32,003 bases of DNA from Burkholderiales bacterium RIFCSPLOWO2_12_FULL_61_40 (GTDB lineage Bacteria > Pseudomonadota > Gammaproteobacteria > Burkholderiales > Burkholderiaceae_C). Shown here in pieces: positions 1 through 8,115 of the stretch; the stretch's first letter is position 1; every line of letters begins with the position of its first letter. The notes beneath the pieces were generated by a model. That model ran no database searches and was not told where the DNA came from. It saw only the letters and a program-made list of their open reading frames with translations. The stretch is from positions 1 to 32,003 of the forward strand of contig MESI01000110.1 in NCBI GenBank assembly GCA_001770935.1, read 5' to 3'. A program made the position numbers and the translations under genes.

Positions 1-36
1 ACCGATGCGGGGCGTGCAACTCTTATTCTTACAAAA

Positions 37-522
37 ATGCCTTCTTTTGATACCGTTTGCGACGCCAACATGGTGAATGTGAAACATGGGGTGGAGAACA
101 CTTCCAAAGAAATCGCCACCCGCTTCGACTTCAAGGGCACGCCAGCCTCCATTGAACTGAAGGACAAGGAGATCACCCTGATCGGCAACGCCGAGTTCCA
201 GCTCACCCAGATCGAAGATGTGCTGCGCAACAAACTGACCAAAGCGTCCGTGGACGTGCGTTTTCTCGACGCGGGCGACGTGCAAAAAATGGGCGGCGAC
301 AAGGTCAAGCGTGTCATCAAGGTGCGCAACGGCATTGAAACCGAGGTGGCCAAGAAGATCCAGCGCTTCATCAAAGACAGCAAACTGAAGGTGCAGGCCG
401 CCATCCAGGAAGAAAAAGTGCGGGTCACCGGCGCCAAGCGCGACGACCTGCAGGCGGCCATGGCCTTGATCCGCAAGGAAATGCCGGACCTGCCCCTGTC
501 CTTCGACAACTTCCGCGACTGA
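37..522 (+). CDS. yajQ: YajQ family cyclic-di-GMP/nucleotide-binding protein
   Basis: The 161-residue protein matches the YajQ family along its whole length. It opens with the family-typical MPSFD and continues with the conserved RFDFKGT segment near residues 29-35. YajQ proteins have two ferredoxin-like subdomains, bind nucleotides, and in Xanthomonas act as c-di-GMP effectors that partner transcription factors. They are cytosolic. The ATG at 37 is chosen because the N-terminus fits the family, although no clear Shine-Dalgarno sequence precedes it. The stop codon overlaps the next gene's start by one base (TGATG), which suggests translational coupling to the protease gene. The function in this organism is inferred from the family only. 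Confidence 0.95.
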   Translation: MPSFDTVCDANMVNVKHGVENTSKEIATRFDFKGTPASIELKDKEITLIGNAEFQLTQIEDVLRNKLTKASVDVRFLDAGDVQKMGGDKVKRVIKVRNGIETEVAKKIQRFIKDSKLKVQAAIQEEKVRVTGAKRDDLQAAMALIRKEMPDLPLSFDNFRD

Positions 523-1169
523 TGAAAACTGCCGCCCTGCTCTTCGCCACCGGCCTGTGCTGGGGGCCTGTGGCCTTGGCGCAGACCGTAGCCCTGACGG
601 GCATGCTGGGCGGCAAGGCCTTGCTCATGGTCGATGGCGGCGCGCCCAAGAGCGTGGCCGCGGGCGAGTCGTTCAAGGCGGTCAAGGTCGTGTCCACCCA
701 GGGCGACACGGCGGTGCTGGAGATTGCGGGTAAGCGGCACACGCTGCGCGTGGGGGACGCACCGGCCAGCGTGGGCGCTACCTCGGGTGGCGCTGCGCAA
801 GGCAACAAGGTGGTTTTGACCGCAGGCAGCGGCGGGCACTTCATGACCCAGGGCCAGATCAATGGCCGCTCGGTTCCGCTGGTGGTGGACACCGGTGCCA
901 GCATGGTGTCCTTGAGCGTGGCCGAGGCCGAACGGGTGGGGCTAAACTACAAAACCGGTCAGGCGGTGCACATGAGCACGGCCAACGGCGTCATCCCCGG
1001 CTGGCGGCTCAAGCTGGCCTCGGTCAAGGTCGGCGATGTGACGGTGTATGGCGTGGATGCCATCGTGTCATCGGGCTCCATGCCCTATGTCTTGCTGGGC
1101 AACAGCTTTTTGGCGCACTTCCAGATGACGCGCATCAACGACCAGATGGTTCTCGAAAAGCGCTACTAA
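522..1169 (+). CDS. Periplasmic retropepsin-like aspartic protease (TIGR02281-like, clan AA)
   Basis: The protein has 215 residues. The first 21 residues form a cleavable signal peptide ending in ALAQ, so it is exported to the periplasm. Residues 23-80 resemble a small beta-rich region. The C-terminal half is a single-lobe aspartic protease domain with the catalytic motif VVDTGAS (Asp about 123) and a later hydrophobic VLLGNSFL strand typical of retropepsin-like folds. Such single-lobe enzymes must dimerise to be active. The substrate is unknown. The gene overlaps yajQ by one base and is followed after 6 bases by an HD-domain gene, so the three probably form one operon. Confidence 0.85.
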   Translation: MKTAALLFATGLCWGPVALAQTVALTGMLGGKALLMVDGGAPKSVAAGESFKAVKVVSTQGDTAVLEIAGKRHTLRVGDAPASVGATSGGAAQGNKVVLTAGSGGHFMTQGQINGRSVPLVVDTGASMVSLSVAEAERVGLNYKTGQAVHMSTANGVIPGWRLKLASVKVGDVTVYGVDAIVSSGSMPYVLLGNSFLAHFQMTRINDQMVLEKRY

Positions 1170-1175
1170 GTCACC

Positions 1176-2147
1176 ATGGCCGTCAGCGTCCAAAACGAGA
1201 ACGAATACGAAGACCTGCTGGCCCTGTGGTCGGACCTGGAGTCGGGCCTGGGCGTGATTTTGAGCAGCCCGGGCAGTTCGCAGGAATTTGCCCACCGGGT
1301 GCTGCAGTACGACCGCTGGATGCAGGGCCTGATGCAGCGCGACCCGGATGTGGGCCTGTATTTGCTGTTTCAACTGGCCAGCAATTCCCCCGTGGGTTAC
1401 AGCGCGTCCCACGCCCTGGTGTGCGCGGTCTTGTGCCACATGATTTCCGCTGAACTGGCCATTGCGCCCAAGGAACGCAACAGCCTGGTGCATGCGGCAT
1501 TGACCATGAACATTGCCATGACCACGCTGCAAGACGCGCTGGCCAACCAGGTTGAAAAGCCCACCAAGGCCCAGCAGGACGCCATTCGCACCCACTCGGT
1601 CAAAGGCGCCATGATGCTGGCCAACCTGGGCGTGGCAGACGACAACTGGCTGGACATTGTGTCCTCCCACCATGACGAAGCTGCCCTCCGCACGGACTTG
1701 CGGCTACTCCCGCCAGCCACCCGGCTGACCCGCATTCTCCAGGTGGTGGACCGCTACTCGGCCATGATCAGCCCGCGCCTGTCGCGTGCGGGGCGCAGCG
1801 CCACCGAGTCGGCGCGCGCCATCATGGCCAACGCCTCAGCCAAAACCGATGAAATTGGCCACGCCATGGTGCGCGCGGTCGGCCTGTGCCCACCGGGCAC
1901 CTATGTGCGTCTGGAAAACGATGAACTGGCTATTGTGGTGCGCCGCAGCAGCACACCCAACCACCCCTACGTGGCCATCGTCGCCAAAGCCAGTGGCGAG
2001 GTCTTGTCCGCCCCCCGGCTGCACAACACGGCCCACCATGGCCACCGCATCCGCACCGCCCTGGCGGCCTCGGCCGTGCGCTTGCGGCTCAACCACTTTT
2101 ATATTTTGCAACTGGGCGCCTACGCGGCGCAGCACCCCGATTGTTGA
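1176..2147 (+). CDS. Degenerate HD-GYP-like domain protein
   Basis: The 323-residue cytosolic protein has a helical middle region with the spacing of an HD/HD-GYP phosphohydrolase: His79 in ASHAL, His106 in HAALTMN, His140 in RTHS and His165-His166-Asp in SSHHDE. The usual HD pair of the second motif is replaced by Met-Asn, and no GYP triplet follows. Metal binding is therefore probably incomplete and hydrolysis doubtful. Residues 1-70 are an extra helical domain and residues 235-320 are a small beta-rich tail. The gene lies directly after the protease gene in the same direction. It may be a c-di-GMP-related regulator that binds rather than cleaves, which would fit the nearby yajQ, but that is inference. 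Confidence 0.7.
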   Translation: MAVSVQNENEYEDLLALWSDLESGLGVILSSPGSSQEFAHRVLQYDRWMQGLMQRDPDVGLYLLFQLASNSPVGYSASHALVCAVLCHMISAELAIAPKERNSLVHAALTMNIAMTTLQDALANQVEKPTKAQQDAIRTHSVKGAMMLANLGVADDNWLDIVSSHHDEAALRTDLRLLPPATRLTRILQVVDRYSAMISPRLSRAGRSATESARAIMANASAKTDEIGHAMVRAVGLCPPGTYVRLENDELAIVVRRSSTPNHPYVAIVAKASGEVLSAPRLHNTAHHGHRIRTALAASAVRLRLNHFYILQLGAYAAQHPDC

Positions 2148-2175
2148 AACGGGGCGCCATGGCGCAGGGGGCGCG

Positions 2176-2814
2176 CTATTTGCTTTTCTTGCCCAAACGC
2201 GATTCGGTGCCCTTGACCAGACGGCCGATGTTCTCCGCATGGCGGTAGATCAGCAGCAGGGACATCACGGCCGTGGCCAGCAAAATCTCCTTGCGCATGT
2301 ACCAGGCCACACCGTCGCCAAAGATGTAATACACCGGGGCAAACACCGCCGCCGTCAGGGATGCCAGGGACGAGTACCTGAAAAAGTAGGCCATGACCAG
2401 CCAGGTGGCCGCCGTGGCCAGCCCCAAAATTCCGCTGATGCCCACCAGCACACCCAGCGCCGTGGCCACACCCTTGCCGCCCACAAACTTGAAGAACACC
2501 GGGTACAAATGCCCCACAAAAGCAGCCAGCCCCACCAGGGCCACGGTGCCGTCTTCCAGCCCGTAGGGCTTGCCGTACCATTGGACCAGCGCCACTGGCA
2601 GCCAGCCCTTGACCGCGTCCAGCAGCAGCGTGAGGATGGCGGCGGCCTTGCTGCCGGAGCGCAGCACATTGGTGGCGCCGGGGTTCTTGCTGCCAAAAGT
2701 GCGGGGGTCGTTCAGGCCCATAACACGGCTGACGATGACGGCAAACGAGAGTGAACCGATGAGGTAACCCACCAGGGTGGCCGCCAAGGGGAAGAAAGAT
2801 TGCATGGATTCCAA
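2176..2814 (-). CDS. plsY: Glycerol-3-phosphate acyltransferase PlsY
   Basis: PlsY transfers the acyl group from acyl-phosphate to glycerol-3-phosphate, the first committed step of phospholipid synthesis, in the inner membrane. The 212-residue protein has five hydrophobic segments and the family motifs: [11 protein letters not shown] near residues 42-52, a [18 protein letters not shown] stretch near residues 102-119, and a C-terminal YRHAENI loop. The start is probably TTG at 2814: an AGGAG lies 7 bases upstream of it but 16 bases from the in-frame ATG at 2805. The gene converges on the HD-domain gene with about 28 bases between stop codons. Confidence 0.95.
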   Translation of the reverse strand: MESMQSFFPLAATLVGYLIGSLSFAVIVSRVMGLNDPRTFGSKNPGATNVLRSGSKAAAILTLLLDAVKGWLPVALVQWYGKPYGLEDGTVALVGLAAFVGHLYPVFFKFVGGKGVATALGVLVGISGILGLATAATWLVMAYFFRYSSLASLTAAVFAPVYYIFGDGVAWYMRKEILLATAVMSLLLIYRHAENIGRLVKGTESRLGKKSK

Positions 2815-2897
2815 AAAATATCTCCTGCTGTTGCATCCCCTCGCCGGGGCGTGAAGGGGCTATTTTGCCAGCCTGCCCCGGCCGCCCTGGCGTCGGC

Positions 2898-3389
2898 TCA
2901 CTCGGCCAGCGCGCACTGCACCGGCTGGGCCGCCAGCAAGACTACGCACACCTGCGGGTCAATGCCCACCAGGAAACCGCGCCGCCCGCCGTTGATGAGG
3001 ATTTTGGGCAGGGCCAAAATGGTTTCTTCGATGTAAATGGGCATGGCCTTGCGCGTGCCAAACGGCGAGGTGCCGCCTACCAGGTAGCCGCTGTGCCGGT
3101 TGGCCACCTCGGGCGCGCAGGGCTCGACCGACTTGGCGCCGATTTGCCGCGCCAGGTTTTTGGTCGACACCTTGCGGTTGCCATGCATCAGCACCACCAG
3201 CGGCTTGGCGTCCTGGTCTTGCATGATGAGGGTCTTGACGACATGGAAAGGGTCCCAGCCCAGCACCTGCGCGCTGTGCTGGGCGCCGCCGTGCTCCAGG
3301 TACGCGTAGGGGTGCTCGCTGAAGTCCACCTTGTGGCGCTTGAGCAGTTGGGTGGCGGGGGTTTCTGAAACGTGTTCTTTTTTGGCCAT
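2898..3389 (-). CDS. ybaK: Cys-tRNA(Pro)/Cys-tRNA(Cys) deacylase YbaK/EbsC
   Basis: YbaK hydrolyses Cys-tRNA(Pro), clearing a mischarging product of prolyl-tRNA synthetase. The 163-residue protein is the normal size and has the key family features: the lysine in HVVKTLIM (Lys52), a KVSTKNLA segment, and the loop GYLVGGTSPFG near residues 112-122. The ATG at 3389 begins MAKKEHVSETPAT, as in relatives. The protein acts alone in the cytosol. The gene lies upstream of plsY on the same strand with about 80 bases between them, so shared transcription is possible but not demonstrated. Confidence 0.93.
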   Translation of the reverse strand: MAKKEHVSETPATQLLKRHKVDFSEHPYAYLEHGGAQHSAQVLGWDPFHVVKTLIMQDQDAKPLVVLMHGNRKVSTKNLARQIGAKSVEPCAPEVANRHSGYLVGGTSPFGTRKAMPIYIEETILALPKILINGGRRGFLVGIDPQVCVVLLAAQPVQCALAE

Positions 3390-3431
3390 AGGTGGGTATT
3401 TTCCACAACCCTGGCTGCAGGCCTCAGGGAA

Positions 3432-3905
3432 TCAGTGGCACGGCGGGGGCGCGCCCTCATGGGCCGCCACCAACCCATCCAGTGACTCGCCCTGCAGCCG
3501 CATGGCGACCCTGCAATACGCAACACCGGGCGTGGCCTGTGAGGCAAGCACCACAAACTGGCCGCCGGCATGGCGAACCACCTCGCGGTCGAACTCCATC
3601 ATGCGGTAACAGGCGTGCAGGTCCCCCGTGCCGCGCAAGGGGCAAGGTGTGTGGATCTGCGCGATGACGGTGCTTGCCGAGGTGCTTTCAATGGGCACTT
3701 GTTTCCTGGAAGGAAATGCGCGCTGCCACAGCGGGCCGAGGTCGGCCACACTGCGTGCACGACCGATTGCTTTGACCCGGACCGTGAGCCGGGCCAGTGC
3801 GCGCGTCACGGCATTGGAAACAGGCGCAAGGCCAGGGCGGCGTGCCAGAAATGCAAGCGAACCCAGTAGGCCTTGCATGGATCGGCGGATGAGTGCATTC
3901 TTCAT
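3432..3905 (-). CDS. Uncharacterised protein, possibly related to the ATC-hydrolase family
   Basis: The protein has 157 residues. I do not firmly recognise it. The ATG at 3905 is preferred over a TTG two codons upstream because GGGAG sits 9 bases before it. The N-terminal 30 residues are basic and partly hydrophobic, but they are not a clear signal peptide. The C-terminal half has the pattern CPL, then Cys-Tyr-Arg, Asp, a glycine, a T/S-A-x-G turn and a final Tyr-Cys-Arg. That pattern recalls the L-2-amino-thiazoline-4-carboxylate hydrolase family (PF14196), but the match is by eye only. It lies alone between ybaK and the aldo-keto reductase gene on the same strand. Confidence 0.6.
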   Translation of the reverse strand: MKNALIRRSMQGLLGSLAFLARRPGLAPVSNAVTRALARLTVRVKAIGRARSVADLGPLWQRAFPSRKQVPIESTSASTVIAQIHTPCPLRGTGDLHACYRMMEFDREVVRHAGGQFVVLASQATPGVAYCRVAMRLQGESLDGLVAAHEGAPPPCH

Positions 3906-3966
3906 GCTCAAATTCTCCCAAGAACGACTGGCGGCCTGTCAGCCCCTGCTCACGGCAGCACAAGAA

Positions 3967-5034
3967 TCACAAAGCCGGATCGCGCATCTCCCACCGAAGC
4001 GCATCGATCTCCTTCAGCAATTCGGCGGACAAGGTAGTGTCCCAGGCGTCCAGATTTTCGTCAAGCTGGGCCACCGAGGTGACACCGATGATGGTGCTGG
4101 CAACCTGCCATTTGGTGTAGCAAAAGGCCAGCGCCAGCTGGGTGGGCGTCAGGCCGTGGTCCCGCGCCAGGGCGTTGTAGCGGCGCGCGGCGGCCAGCGC
4201 CTCGGGGCGGCCCCAGCGCTGCTTGCGGGTGGACTCGAACTTGGCCAGGCGCGCTCCGTCAGGCGCTCCCGGCCCGGTCAGGCCCGAGGCGTCGTATTTG
4301 CCGGTGAGCAAGCCAAAGCCCAGGGGCGAATAGGCCAGGAGCGACACACCCAGGCGGTGCATGGTTTCGTCCAGCCCGTTTTCCACCGTGCGGTTGATCA
4401 GGCAGTAGGCGTTTTGCACCGTGGCCACACGCGGCAGGCCGTACTGTTCGGCCAGGCGCACAAACTCGTGCACACCATAGGGTGTTTCGTTGGACAGGCC
4501 GACAGCCCGCACCTTGCCGGCCTGGACCAGGGTGTGCAGCGCTTCCAGTTGCGCATGGATGGCGGTGGCGCCCAGGTTCTCGTTTTGGGGGTTGTAGTAG
4601 GCCCCGCCAAACATGGGCACATGGCGCACGGGCCAGTGGATCTGGTAGAGGTCGATCACCTCGGTCTGCAGGCGCCGCAAGCTGCCTTCGCAGGCGGCGA
4701 TGATGTCGGCGGCGCTGAGATCGCCACTACCGCCGCGTATCCAGGGCATGCCGCGCGAAGGCCCGGCTACCTTGGTCGCAATCACCAGCTTCTGGCGTGC
4801 GGCGGGGTTTTGGGCCAGCCAGTGGCCGATGATGGTTTCCGTGGCATTGAAGGTTTCGGGCCTGGGCGGCACGGCGTACATCTCGGCGGTGTCGATGAAG
4901 TTGACGCCGCGCTCCAGCGAGCGGTCGAGGATGGCGTGGGCGGTGGGCGCATCCACCTGCTCACCAAAAGTCATGGTGCCCAGGCAGATGGGGGTGACGT
5001 GCAGGTCGCTGGACCCAAGTGGGATGGTTTTCAT
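3967..5034 (-). CDS. NADP(H)-dependent aldo-keto reductase, Tas-like
   Basis: The 355-residue TIM-barrel oxidoreductase closely resembles E. coli Tas. It begins MKTIPLGSS, has LGTMTFGEQ at strand 1, FIDTAEMY carrying the catalytic Asp and Tyr, IATKVAGPSRG with the catalytic Lys, and YQIHWP with the catalytic His. SNETPYGV and LLAYSPLGFGLLTGKYD then follow in family order. The ATG at 5034 is chosen because the open frame upstream would run into the end of the acyl-CoA synthetase gene, which stops 16 bases before. No strong ribosome-binding site precedes it. It reduces carbonyl compounds in the cytosol; the natural substrate is unknown. Confidence 0.9.
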   Translation of the reverse strand: MKTIPLGSSDLHVTPICLGTMTFGEQVDAPTAHAILDRSLERGVNFIDTAEMYAVPPRPETFNATETIIGHWLAQNPAARQKLVIATKVAGPSRGMPWIRGGSGDLSAADIIAACEGSLRRLQTEVIDLYQIHWPVRHVPMFGGAYYNPQNENLGATAIHAQLEALHTLVQAGKVRAVGLSNETPYGVHEFVRLAEQYGLPRVATVQNAYCLINRTVENGLDETMHRLGVSLLAYSPLGFGLLTGKYDASGLTGPGAPDGARLAKFESTRKQRWGRPEALAAARRYNALARDHGLTPTQLALAFCYTKWQVASTIIGVTSVAQLDENLDAWDTTLSAELLKEIDALRWEMRDPAL

Positions 5035-5050
5035 GCGCAGGAGTTTAGGG

Positions 5051-6928
5051 TTAACCCAAAATTTTTGCTGTCGCACGGGCTTGTGCACGCGCTTCCTCCT
5101 GCAGGCGCAACACCCGGCGCTGCACCTTGCCGGTGGTGGTCATGGGCAGCGCGTCCACAAATTCGATCTCTTTGGGGTACTCGTAGGGCGCCAGCAGGCC
5201 TTTCACATGGGCCTGCAACTCCAGCGTGAGTTGGGCATGCAATTGGGCTGTAGCCCCCGTATTACCTGCGCAAGCAGCTATAAAATCAGGAGCAACCACG
5301 ACATAGGCCTTGACCAGCGCGCCGCGCTCGGGGTCGGGCTTGGGCACCACGGCGGCGTTGGCCACGGCCGGGTGTTTGACCAGGCAGTTTTCAATTTCGC
5401 CGGGGCCGATGCGGTAGCCCGCCGCCTTGAACACATCGTCCGAGCGGCCCTGGTACCAGAGGTAGCCGTCGGCATCGCGCAACGCCAGGTCGCCGGTGCG
5501 GCACCATTCCCCCTGGCCGTTTTTGCCGGTGAATTTGGCGCGCGTGGCGGCCTCGTTTTTCCAGTAGCCCAGGAAGAAGATGGGGTCGCTCTGGCCGTGC
5601 ACGTCCAGGCGGTTCAGCGCCACGTCTCCGGCCACGCCCACCGGGCATTCGCGGCCCGTGTCGTCGATCACCGCCACCCGGTGGCCGGGGTAGGCCATGC
5701 CCATGCTGCCCGGCTTGGCGGGCCACAGGCGGTTGCAATTGCCCACGATGTAGTTGACCTCTGTCTGGCCGAACATTTCATTGGGCGGTACGCCAAGCTG
5801 CGCTTCGCAGTAGCCAAATACGGCGTCGCCCACGGCTTCGCCCGCACTCATGATGGCTTGCAATTGCAGGCCAAACTGCGCCTGCACGGTTTGGCGCGGC
5901 GTGCCGGGGTAGGCCTTCATCATGGCCTTGAGCGCCGTGGGGAACAAAAAGGTGTGGGTGACACCGCATTGGCCCATCAGCTCCAGCGCGGTTTGCGGGC
6001 CAAAGCGCCCGTTGAAAGCGACGATGGTGCGGCCAAAGTACAGCGTGGGCAGCAAGGCGTCCATCAGGCCACCGGTCCAGGCCCAGTCGGCGGGGGACCA
6101 GAAAACGGCCTGGGAGCCCGTAGGCAGCGCGCCCGCAGGCGCCGCCTGGGCCGGGTCGAAGCCAAACCAGTTCTGGCTGCAGACAAAACCGCTCAGGTTA
6201 CCGATGAGCGCACGGTGGGGAATCAGCGCGCCCTTGGGGTTGCCGGTGGTGCCGCTGGTGTAGATCAGCACGGCGGGGTCTTCGGCCAGCGTGGCGGCGG
6301 GGGTGAATTCTTCGGGGGCGTGGGCCAGCGCCACGGCGTAGTTCAGGTCGGCACGGCCGCGGGTGGCGGCCTGGCTGCCGACGCCCAGCACGGCGCGCAG
6401 TACCGGGCAGTGGGCACGCGCGGCCTGCAGACCGTCCAGGCGGGCGGCATCGCAAACGGCCAGCACCGCTTCGCTGTCGTGCAGGCGAAATTCCAGCGCC
6501 TCGGGGCCGAACAGCAAAGACAGCGGCATGGCCACCGCCCCCATTTGCAGCACGGCCATATAGGCCACCGCTGTCTCGAAACACTGCGGCATCACGATGG
6601 CAACCCGGTCGCCCAGCCCCAGGCCCAGATCGGCCAGCACGTTGGACAGACGGTTGGCCTGCGCCTGCAGCTCAAAATAACTATGAAATTGGCCTGTATC
6701 CCCCGTGGAATATGCGTGAACAGCTATGTTTTTAGTAGCATCTGGATGCGCAGCCCAACGGCCGCAGCAGACCTGGGCAATGTTGAACCGGGTCGGCACC
6801 TCCCAGCCAAAGTCGGCATGCAACTGCGCATAGGACGGCGGCACACCGCCCAGCGCCAGGGGCGCGGTGCGGCCCGTAGGGGCTTGGGAGCTAAGGGCTT
6901 TTTTGTCGCTGGTTTGACTGACGCGCAT
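5051..6928 (-). CDS. AMP-forming acyl-CoA synthetase (acetyl/medium-chain type)
   Basis: The 625-residue member of the ANL superfamily activates a carboxylic acid with ATP and joins it to CoA. The P-loop signature YTSGTTGNPKG is present, followed by FWSPADWAWTGG, the adenine-binding MFGQTEVNY, the hinge region RTGDLALRDADGYLWYQGR, and the catalytic lysine in TTTGKVQRR near the C-terminus. The ATG at 6928 follows GGAGG by 6 bases. Two copies of a dispersed repeat (6671-6740 and 5240-5293) are read through in frame, adding residues near the N-terminal region and in the C-terminal domain. The start lies only 13 bases from that of the divergent hydrolase gene. Substrate chain length cannot be told from sequence alone. 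Confidence 0.92.
   Translation of the reverse strand: MRVSQTSDKKALSSQAPTGRTAPLALGGVPPSYAQLHADFGWEVPTRFNIAQVCCGRWAAHPDATKNIAVHAYSTGDTGQFHSYFELQAQANRLSNVLADLGLGLGDRVAIVMPQCFETAVAYMAVLQMGAVAMPLSLLFGPEALEFRLHDSEAVLAVCDAARLDGLQAARAHCPVLRAVLGVGSQAATRGRADLNYAVALAHAPEEFTPAATLAEDPAVLIYTSGTTGNPKGALIPHRALIGNLSGFVCSQNWFGFDPAQAAPAGALPTGSQAVFWSPADWAWTGGLMDALLPTLYFGRTIVAFNGRFGPQTALELMGQCGVTHTFLFPTALKAMMKAYPGTPRQTVQAQFGLQLQAIMSAGEAVGDAVFGYCEAQLGVPPNEMFGQTEVNYIVGNCNRLWPAKPGSMGMAYPGHRVAVIDDTGRECPVGVAGDVALNRLDVHGQSDPIFFLGYWKNEAATRAKFTGKNGQGEWCRTGDLALRDADGYLWYQGRSDDVFKAAGYRIGPGEIENCLVKHPAVANAAVVPKPDPERGALVKAYVVVAPDFIAACAGNTGATAQLHAQLTLELQAHVKGLLAPYEYPKEIEFVDALPMTTTGKVQRRVLRLQEEARAQARATAKILG
5240..5293 (-). repeat. 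Dispersed intragenic repeat, copy 1 (in acyl-CoA synthetase)
   Basis: Read on the minus strand, this copy contains ATAGCTGCTTGCGCA, then ACGGGGGCTACAG, then CCCAATTG. It is related to three other copies in the window. It is translated in frame as IAACAGNTGATAQ within the C-terminal domain of the synthetase. Confidence 0.75.
6671..6740 (-). repeat. Dispersed intragenic repeat, copy 2 (in acyl-CoA synthetase)
   Basis: Read on the minus strand, this copy contains GCTACTAAAAACATAGCTG, TTCACGCA, CCACGGGGGATACAGGCC and AATTTCATAG. It encodes IAVHAYSTGDTGQ in the same codon phase as copy 1. A short GCTA/TAGC inverted repeat marks its 5' edge. Confidence 0.8.
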
Positions 6929-6941
6929 GGAGTGCCTCCGT

Positions 6942-7855
6942 ATGATGGCGCAAATGTACCAAGTTAAAAAACAAGCCCGCAGTGAGTTCGTTCCCATCCG
7001 CAATCTCCAGTACCACGTCCAGGTCTGGGGCGAGCCCTCGCCCGACAAAATTCCCTTGGTGCTGGTGCACGGCTGGATGGATGTGGCCGCCAGCTACCAG
7101 TTTGTGGTGGATGCCTTCAAGCAGGACCACTACATCATTGCCCCCGATTGGCGTGGCTACGGCCAGACCGCCTCCGGCGGCGTGGACAACTTCTGGTTTC
7201 CCGACTACCTGGCCGACCTCGACTTCTTGCTGGACCACTACGCACCGAACCAACCGGTGAACCTGGTGGGCCACAGCCTGGGCGGCAATGTGGTGATGAT
7301 TTACGCCGGCATCCGCCCCGAGCGCATCCGCCGCCTGGTCAACCTGGAAGGCTTGGCATGCCCGCCACCACGCCGGACCAGGCGCCCAAGCGTTATGCCA
7401 AGTGGATGGACGAACTCAAAGCCCTGCACCGTGGCGAGATGGAGCTCAAGGCCTACGACAGTTCTGCCGGCGTCGCCCGCCGCTTGATGAAAACCAACCC
7501 CCGCCTGGGCGAAGACAAGGCCACTTGGCTGGCCAGCCACTGGGCCAAGGAAAACGCAGAGGGCAAGTGGGCCATTTTGGGCCAGAGCGCCCACAAAATC
7601 TCCAACGCCCAGTTGTACCGACTGGAAGAGGTGCTGGAGATCTACAAGCGCATCCGCATGCCAGTGCTGGCCGTGGAAGCGTCGGACAACAGCCTGGACC
7701 TGTGGTGGAACGGCAAATTCACCCTGGCGCAGTACCACGAGCGCATCAAATCCGTGCCGAATGTGGAGATTGCCCGCATCGACGACGCTGGCCACATGAT
7801 GCACCACGACCAGCCCGAAGTGCTGGCTACGCTGATAGAGCGCTTCATCGCCTGA
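6942..7855 (+). pseudogene. Alpha/beta hydrolase gene interrupted by a one-base frameshift
   Basis: Two overlapping frames together encode one alpha/beta hydrolase of about 304 residues. The first frame (6942 to about 7355) gives HGWMDVAASYQF (oxyanion region) and the nucleophile elbow GHSLGGN. The second frame (about 7355 to 7855) gives the cap region and the catalytic-His segment DAGHMMHHDQPE. Adding one G to the GG at 7355-7356 restores a continuous NLEGLGMPATTPD. Coding character on both sides is good, so either the mutation is recent or it is a sequencing error. The start at 6942 has GGAG 9 bases upstream. If the frameshift is real, the product stops at 7487 without its catalytic His. 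Confidence 0.85.
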
Positions 7856-7900
7856 GTTTTTCTACTCCCACCGGCGCGCAAGCAGCCACACTTCTGCTCG

Positions 7901-7972
7901 CCCCCATGGGAAATGCCGGGGCCGATTTCTTTCCCCCGGGAAAGCATGAGGCCCCGGCATTTTCCATGGGGG
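7901..7972. repeat. Long near-perfect palindrome between hydrolase gene and prfB
   Basis: The 23-base arms (7901-7923 and 7950-7972) pair with a single mismatch, and the 26-base centre holds a second inverted repeat (CTTTCC/GGAAAG, 7929-7944). The arm begins CCCCCATGG and ends GCCGGGGCC. No T tract follows either arm, so it is not a standard intrinsic terminator. The rest of the 260-base gap (7856-8115) shows only a probable prfB leader. Confidence 0.8.
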
Positions 7973-8115
7973 CAGGCAACGATACGGCCACCAGAAAGGC
8001 AGTTCTGACTCTGCATGCGCACATACCAAGCGCAGTGCAGGCCCACTTCCCGGCCCAAGTGATGCCGGAACTAAAATAGCGGGTTATTTAAACCTTACAT
8101 CTCAGGACCCGCACC

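Noticed and set aside
3628..5229. A 533-codon open frame on the + strand opposite the aldo-keto reductase and synthetase
   Set aside because: It is antisense to a well-recognised Tas-like reductase, is low in family similarity and arises from high-GC codon bias. The same holds for the 755-codon frame at 4700-6967.
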